Source of the DNA: Nanobdellota archaeon
Lineage (GTDB): Archaea > Nanobdellota > Nanobdellia > SCGC-AAA011-G17 > GW2011-AR17
Assembly (NCBI GenBank): GCA_016784245.1
Contig: JADHVA010000031.1
Coordinates: 1-8,209, forward strand
Length of the DNA stretch: 8,209 nucleotides
Direction of reading: 5' to 3'
Of this stretch, positions 5,854-8,209 are shown piece after piece (the stretch's first letter is position 1; each line of letters begins with the position of its first letter). The notes below the pieces were generated by a model. That model was not told the DNA's origin. It ran no database searches and saw only the letters and a list, made by a program, of their open reading frames with translations. The translations under genes were made by a program, and so were the position numbers.

Positions 5854-5856
5854 TTT

Positions 5857-5864
5857 CCCCTCCT
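5857..5864 (-). promoter_or_regulatory. Strong Shine-Dalgarno site of the metalloprotease gene
   Basis: On the minus strand AGGAGGGG is followed by AAA and the ATG at 5853. AGGAGG is fully complementary to the archaeal 16S 3' end. It settles the start codon, and it contrasts with the leaderless genes around it. The palindrome AGAGCTCT at 5865-5872 lies immediately upstream, near the predicted transcription start. Confidence 0.75.
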
Positions 5865-5891
5865 AGAGCTCTCGCTACCTTATATCAAAGC

Positions 5892-5899
5892 ATAAAAAA
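5892..5899 (-). promoter_or_regulatory. Candidate TATA box of the metalloprotease gene
   Basis: On the minus strand TTTTTTAT is centred about 42 bp upstream of the ATG at 5853. Initiation about 26 bp downstream would fall near 5869-5870 and give a leader of roughly 16 nt containing the Shine-Dalgarno site. A second A/T patch at 5880-5887 is closer but would place the start inside or after the Shine-Dalgarno, so it is less likely. Confidence 0.4.
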
Positions 5900-5944
5900 C
5901 TCATATTACCAATTAAGAAAAACAATTTAAAAAAACTTTACAAG

Positions 5945-5985
5945 AAAAAACTGAAAGATTTTCAGAAAAACTGAAAGATTTTCAG
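5945..5985 (-). terminator. Tandem hairpin-plus-T-tract terminator after the gene ending at 5988
   Basis: Read on the minus strand, two bases after the TAG stop come a 6-bp hairpin (5985-5971), TTTTT (5970-5966), the same hairpin again (5965-5951) and TTTTTT (5950-5945). Hairpin followed by T-run is the layout of an intrinsic terminator, and it is oriented only this way: on the plus strand A-runs follow. The stems are short (two G-C pairs each), so the T-tracts may do most of the work. Alternatively the dyads are binding sites for a regulator of the metalloprotease gene. Confidence 0.5.
5946..5985. repeat. Perfect 20-bp tandem duplication containing two dyads
   Basis: A 20-bp unit (five A followed by CTGAAAGATTTTCAG) occurs twice with no mismatch, at 5946-5965 and 5966-5985. 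Each copy includes a perfect inverted repeat, CTGAAA and TTTCAG around GAT. The unit length is close to two DNA helical turns, so the dyads face the same side of the helix. It lies between the stop codon of the gene ending at 5988 and the metalloprotease promoter. No third copy is visible in the window. Confidence 0.85.
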
Positions 5986-5987
5986 AA

Positions 5988-6347
5988 CTAAACTAAAAGA
6001 GCAGCATATCTATCAAAAGATTTTTCAACCTTTTCTTGTATTTCATGAATTACATTAGCTGCAAGATTATCAAAAGAAAATTGCATTTCTCTATGAACTC
6101 CAGCCCATTGAGTTGTTTGGCTATAATCTACTTTAGAACCATTATCATAAATTTTAAAATCATCATTAACAAAAACTTTCACACCTTCAATATGTCCTTG
6201 CATTTCACCTGGCCAAATAAATACAGCTTTTCTTGAAAAATCATTTCCTTCATAACCTGCAAAAACTACTTCTCTATAATCAGAACCACTTAATTCTCTA
6301 ATTTCTACTTTATTACCTTTAACTAATTGATCTAAATTTTTTTCCAT
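5988..6347 (-). CDS. Hypothetical protein, 119 aa, unknown function
   Basis: Not recognised. A soluble-looking protein with no signal peptide, membrane segment or cysteine. The first 75 residues look beta-rich, starting with LVKGNKVEIREL and continuing through VVFAGYEGNDF, KAVFIWPGEMQGHIEG and VFVNDDFKIYD; Lys-Gly-x-x-Val-x-Ile followed by a GYEG turn resembles a small barrel (SH3-like) in outline only. The C-terminal part (90-119) is a helix with SFDNLAANVIHEIQEKVEKS. The ATG at 6347 is supported by a TATA box centred 25.5 bp upstream, inside the 3' end of the gene at 6362-6709, so the two neighbours are probably transcribed separately as well as by read-through. Tandem hairpins follow the stop codon. 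An overlapping plus-strand frame is judged spurious. Confidence 0.72.
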   Translation of the reverse strand: MEKNLDQLVKGNKVEIRELSGSDYREVVFAGYEGNDFSRKAVFIWPGEMQGHIEGVKVFVNDDFKIYDNGSKVDYSQTTQWAGVHREMQFSFDNLAANVIHEIQEKVEKSFDRYAALLV

Positions 6348-6361
6348 ACACCAAAGAAAAA

Positions 6362-6709
6362 TTAACTCTTTATAAACTTTTTCTCATAAAGATCAGGACT
6401 AAAAAAATGTAATAATTCTTTTTCTACTTGTTCAATATTTAAATCATACTTAATACCTAAAGCAAAAAGATCAAAAAAATCTCTTTCTACAGAATAATAA
6501 ACATAAACAGAAAATTCTTTTTCACTATTTTCTTCCGGAAAAAACATACCATCATCTAATTTTCTAGATTTAATTTTCCAAAAATAAAGATCATCTCCTT
6601 GTATAGGAACATATTCTATATCACCAACTTCCATACTCAAAATAGAATCATCTTGAAATATTTCATCAATACAATTTAATATTCTGTCATCATAAGCCTT
6701 AATATCCAT
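6362..6709 (-). CDS. Hypothetical acidic protein, 115 aa, unknown function
   Basis: Not recognised. A small, acidic protein rich in Asp, Glu, Phe and Tyr. An N-terminal helix (DDRILNCIDEIFQDD, about 7-21) is followed by beta-like segments, MEVGDIEYVPIQGDDLYFWK (26-45) and KEFSVYVYYSVERDFFDL (64-81). A charged helical C-terminus (YDLNIEQVEKELLHFF, about 88-103) comes next, then a basic tail. There is no signal peptide or membrane segment; the only Cys is residue 13. The start is supported by a TATA box centred 26.5 bp upstream. It lies 14 bp upstream of the orphan gene ending at 5988, in the same direction, and the two may work together, but nothing in the sequence demonstrates it. Confidence 0.7.
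   Translation of the reverse strand: MDIKAYDDRILNCIDEIFQDDSILSMEVGDIEYVPIQGDDLYFWKIKSRKLDDGMFFPEENSEKEFSVYVYYSVERDFFDLFALGIKYDLNIEQVEKELLHFFSPDLYEKKFIKS
6369..6376 (-). promoter_or_regulatory. TATA box of the gene at 6347, inside the upstream gene's coding end
   Basis: TTTATAAA lies within the codons for the last residues (KKFIKS) of the 115-aa protein and is centred 25.5 bp upstream of the ATG at 6347. The final codons of one gene therefore double as the promoter of the next. Confidence 0.55.
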
Positions 6710-6713
6710 AAAT

Positions 6714-6720
6714 AAAAAAA
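6714..6720 (-). terminator. T-run between the RlmE-like gene and the next start codon
   Basis: Seven consecutive T on the minus strand lie about 30 bp after the stop of the RlmE-like gene and just upstream of the ATG at 6709. T-tracts terminate archaeal transcription, so this could end the HerA-RlmE transcript. It lies between the TATA box and start of the following gene, and so may simply be promoter-proximal AT-rich DNA. Confidence 0.35.
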
Positions 6721-6731
6721 TCTAGAAGAGC

Positions 6732-6739
6732 TATTTAAG
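6732..6739 (-). promoter_or_regulatory. TATA box of the gene at 6709
   Basis: On the minus strand CTTAAATA is centred 26.5 bp upstream of the ATG at 6709, in the 40-bp gap after the RlmE-like gene. The spacing implies a leaderless transcript. Confidence 0.5.
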
Positions 6740-6749
6740 ATTAGTGTAT

Positions 6750-7301
6750 CTATTTAAAACCTAAAGCTACAATATACAATTCTTTAGAACTTTGTCTTGT
6801 ACTCTTTGGAACATACCTCTTTACAAATTCAAAATAAGGTTTCATTTCTTTAACTAATTCTTCAGTATCTTGAGATTGAAAAGTTTTCACTACAAAATTT
6901 CCTTTCTTCTTCAAATTTTTCTTAGCCACTAAAAAACTTTCTCTAGACAAATCATAAGACAAAAACTGATCTTCTTCTCTACTTCCAGTAGTTTTGGGAG
7001 CAATATCAGAAATTACTACATCAAATTTAATCTCAAATTTAATTTCTCTAACATCTTCTTGAATAAATTTAACTCCAGAAATTTTTTTCATTGGAACAAT
7101 ATCTACACCAAAGATTTTTCCTCTAGTATATTTTTTTACAACTTGCAACCAAGAACCAGGTGCACATCCAATATCTAAAACAGAATCTCCAGCTTTAATT
7201 AACTTATATTTAATTTGGATTTCAATTAATTTATATGAGGATCTAGCTCTATAGCCTTCTTTCTTAGCTTTTTCATAAAACTTATCTCTTCTCTCGTACA
7301 T
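6750..7301 (-). CDS. rlmE: RlmE/FtsJ-family rRNA 2'-O-ribose methyltransferase
   Basis: An AdoMet-dependent enzyme predicted to methylate the 2'-hydroxyl of the uridine in the 23S rRNA A-loop (Um2552 in E. coli numbering). The 183 residues cover the complete FtsJ fold: basic N-terminus with RARSSYKLIEI (18-28), AdoMet motif VLDIGCAPGSWLQVV (41-55), FGVDIVPM (64-71), and VISDIAPKTTG (96-106). The K-D-K-E catalytic tetrad is complete at K24, D99, K139 (VVKTFQ) and E174 (SSKELYIVALGF), with the last two spacings, 40 and 35, equal to those of E. coli RlmE. It ends right after this core, without the C-terminal TRAM domain found in some archaeal homologues. Its ATG directly abuts the TAG of the HerA-like gene, and a weak G-rich site (GGGGT) six bases upstream may act as a Shine-Dalgarno, so the two are co-transcribed and perhaps translationally coupled. 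Confidence 0.94.
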   Translation of the reverse strand: MYERRDKFYEKAKKEGYRARSSYKLIEIQIKYKLIKAGDSVLDIGCAPGSWLQVVKKYTRGKIFGVDIVPMKKISGVKFIQEDVREIKFEIKFDVVISDIAPKTTGSREEDQFLSYDLSRESFLVAKKNLKKKGNFVVKTFQSQDTEELVKEMKPYFEFVKRYVPKSTRQSSKELYIVALGFK

Positions 7302-8209
7302 CTACAACCCCAAGTTCATTGATCTCTTATATTTTAATGCTGTTGGTGCTTCTCCGCCATGCCAAGATAGTTTTGGTCTTACTCTCATAGGATACAATCT
7401 TTCAGAATTATCATCAAGAATAATTGCTGCACCTTTTTCTGCAGGCAACATATTCAAATATCCAGTTAAAGTTTCTCCTAAATAAGTCTGCATCATAGAG
7501 TTCAAAGCATTAACATCTCTCTTTGCTGTTAATCTATGTGACAAAACAATATCAGACTGAGTTAAAACATCCGTGTGAATCTTCCCTGGTTGCTGTGTAA
7601 TCAACAATAAAGATAAACCTGGCTGTCTACCCTCTCTTAGTATAGTAACTAGCGCATCGGTAGCTGCAGTCTTTCCTTGGAAAGGTAAAAAATTATGTGC
7701 TTCATCAATAATAAACCAAACTAAAGGTTTCTTTTCTTTCAAATCAGTTTCTTCTTCCATCTTAAAATAAGAATATCCAGTTTTAATTGCTTCAACTTCT
7801 TCTAACTGTCTAGAAATCATTCTTTGAACAAAAACTCTTCTTGCAACTAAACCCATAACTAAAGCTCTAACGGCTTGTCCACCTTCTCCCGTCAAATAAG
7901 CAGACATATCTAAAACACTTACCCGTCCTCCTCTAATTAAAGTTTCAATCTTTGTACCTTCTTTAGAAAATAAACCCCATCTCTTTGAAGCTTTCATTCG
8001 ATTAATAGTTTCATTTTTAACAAGTTCTTGAAAAGTTTTTTCTTTTTCAACTCTTTCAATTATATCATCAATATCATATTCAAAAACACCATCTTCTATC
8101 ATATCCCCTAAAACTTTTTCCATAAGAATAGCAACAGGATGAGAATAATCTAACTCAAAAGCTAATCTCCAATCTTCAGCAGTTAATTCACTTGCTTTCA
8201 AAGAAAATG
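7302..8209 (-). CDS. HerA-family ATPase (DUF87-type), C-terminal part; gene runs off the right edge
   Basis: The frame is open from the window edge to the TAG at 7302, about 302 codons, and the true start lies outside. The fragment is the C-terminal half of a HerA/FtsK-superfamily ATPase, a hexameric DNA translocase that in many archaea works with the NurA nuclease in end resection. Counting from the Leu codon at 8201, Walker B is VWFIIDEAHNFLP (161-173), with catalytic Asp-Glu followed by Ala-His. It is followed by LREGRQPGLSLLLITQQP (188-205), with the conserved arginines and sensor Gln residues, and SDIVLSHRLTAKRDVNAL (216-233). Walker A must be upstream. A charged, mostly helical stretch (30-80) precedes GGRVSVLDMS. 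No nurA, mre11 or rad50 is in view, so assignment to HerA itself rather than another HerA-like ATPase is open. The TTG at 8201 is an internal Leu codon. Confidence 0.88.
   Translation of the reverse strand, partial: FSLKASELTAEDWRLAFELDYSHPVAILMEKVLGDMIEDGVFEYDIDDIIERVEKEKTFQELVKNETINRMKASKRWGLFSKEGTKIETLIRGGRVSVLDMSAYLTGEGGQAVRALVMGLVARRVFVQRMISRQLEEVEAIKTGYSYFKMEEETDLKEKKPLVWFIIDEAHNFLPFQGKTAATDALVTILREGRQPGLSLLLITQQPGKIHTDVLTQSDIVLSHRLTAKRDVNALNSMMQTYLGETLTGYLNMLPAEKGAAIILDDNSERLYPMRVRPKLSWHGGEAPTALKYKRSMNLGL

Noticed and set aside
5865..5872. Palindrome AGAGCTCT as an operator of the metalloprotease gene
   Set aside because: It is only 8 bp and present once here; its place near the predicted transcription start is suggestive and is mentioned with that gene, but alone it does not support an operator.
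5946..5985. Possible CRISPR array or satellite
   Set aside because: There are only two 20-bp units with no spacer between them and no cas genes in view, so it is a tandem duplication of a hairpin, not an array.
6036..6236. Plus-strand open frame of 66 codons
   Set aside because: It is antisense to the 119-aa gene, which has its own TATA box at proper spacing; the peptide is Ile/Asn/Phe-rich antisense noise.
8199..8201. TTG at 8201 as the start of the HerA-like gene
   Set aside because: The frame stays open to the window edge, and the ATP-binding Walker A region expected before this point is missing, so the codon is an internal Leu and the gene is truncated by the window.
6750..8209. HerA-like ATPase plus RlmE as an antiviral system
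   Set aside because: HerA ATPases occur in some defence systems, but here the partner is a complete housekeeping-type rRNA methyltransferase, and no nuclease, Sir2 or other effector is in view.

Overview
The window is AT-rich, densely coding DNA from an archaeon. The gene content is archaeal: a FEN1-type flap endonuclease with a C-terminal PCNA-binding tail, a Trm5-like tRNA methyltransferase, a HerA-family ATPase, an RlmE/FtsJ 2'-O-methyltransferase without a TRAM domain, and an HxlR-type regulator. Promoters point the same way: nine genes have an archaeal TATA-like box centred 25.5-27.5 bp upstream of the start codon, so their transcripts should be leaderless or nearly so. The small compact genes, very low GC and many orphan small proteins suggest a DPANN lineage (Woesearchaeota/Pacearchaeota-like). 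That placement is inference; there is no rRNA here to fix it.

Layout. Position 1-150 (minus) is the 5' end of a metallophosphoesterase, divergent from a 135-aa protein of unknown function (252-659). Next comes a plus-strand run: FEN1 (709-1707), a histidine phosphatase 3 bp behind it (1711-2289), and a membrane-anchored transglutaminase-like protein (2314-3429) whose TATA box overlaps the phosphatase stop codon. A small predicted secreted protein (minus, stop at 3418) converges on it with a 12-bp overlap and is divergent from the Trm5-like methyltransferase (4008-4925). An HxlR-type winged-helix regulator (4997-5323) has an 8-bp inverted repeat bracketing its TATA box and start codon. It converges, through a shared TTAA, on a HELGH metalloprotease (minus, 5320-5853).

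The rest is on the minus strand: two orphan proteins (5988-6347 and 6362-6709), each with its own leaderless promoter, then an RlmE-like rRNA methyltransferase (6750-7301) directly abutting a HerA-family ATPase that runs off the right edge (7302-8209). A perfect 20-bp sequence repeated twice, each copy holding a hairpin followed on the minus strand by a T-run, sits right after the 5988-6347 stop codon and looks like a tandem terminator.

The recognised genes are mostly informational housekeeping (DNA flap processing, tRNA and rRNA methylation, DNA translocation). The less usual part is about 4.9-6.7 kb: the regulator with its candidate operator, the metalloprotease (the only gene here with a strong Shine-Dalgarno leader), the tandem hairpins and two orphan proteins. 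No mobile element, CRISPR array, tRNA or rRNA was seen. No gene-free stretch exceeds 300 bp; the longest, about 134 bp at 5854-5987, holds the metalloprotease promoter and leader and the tandem hairpins.
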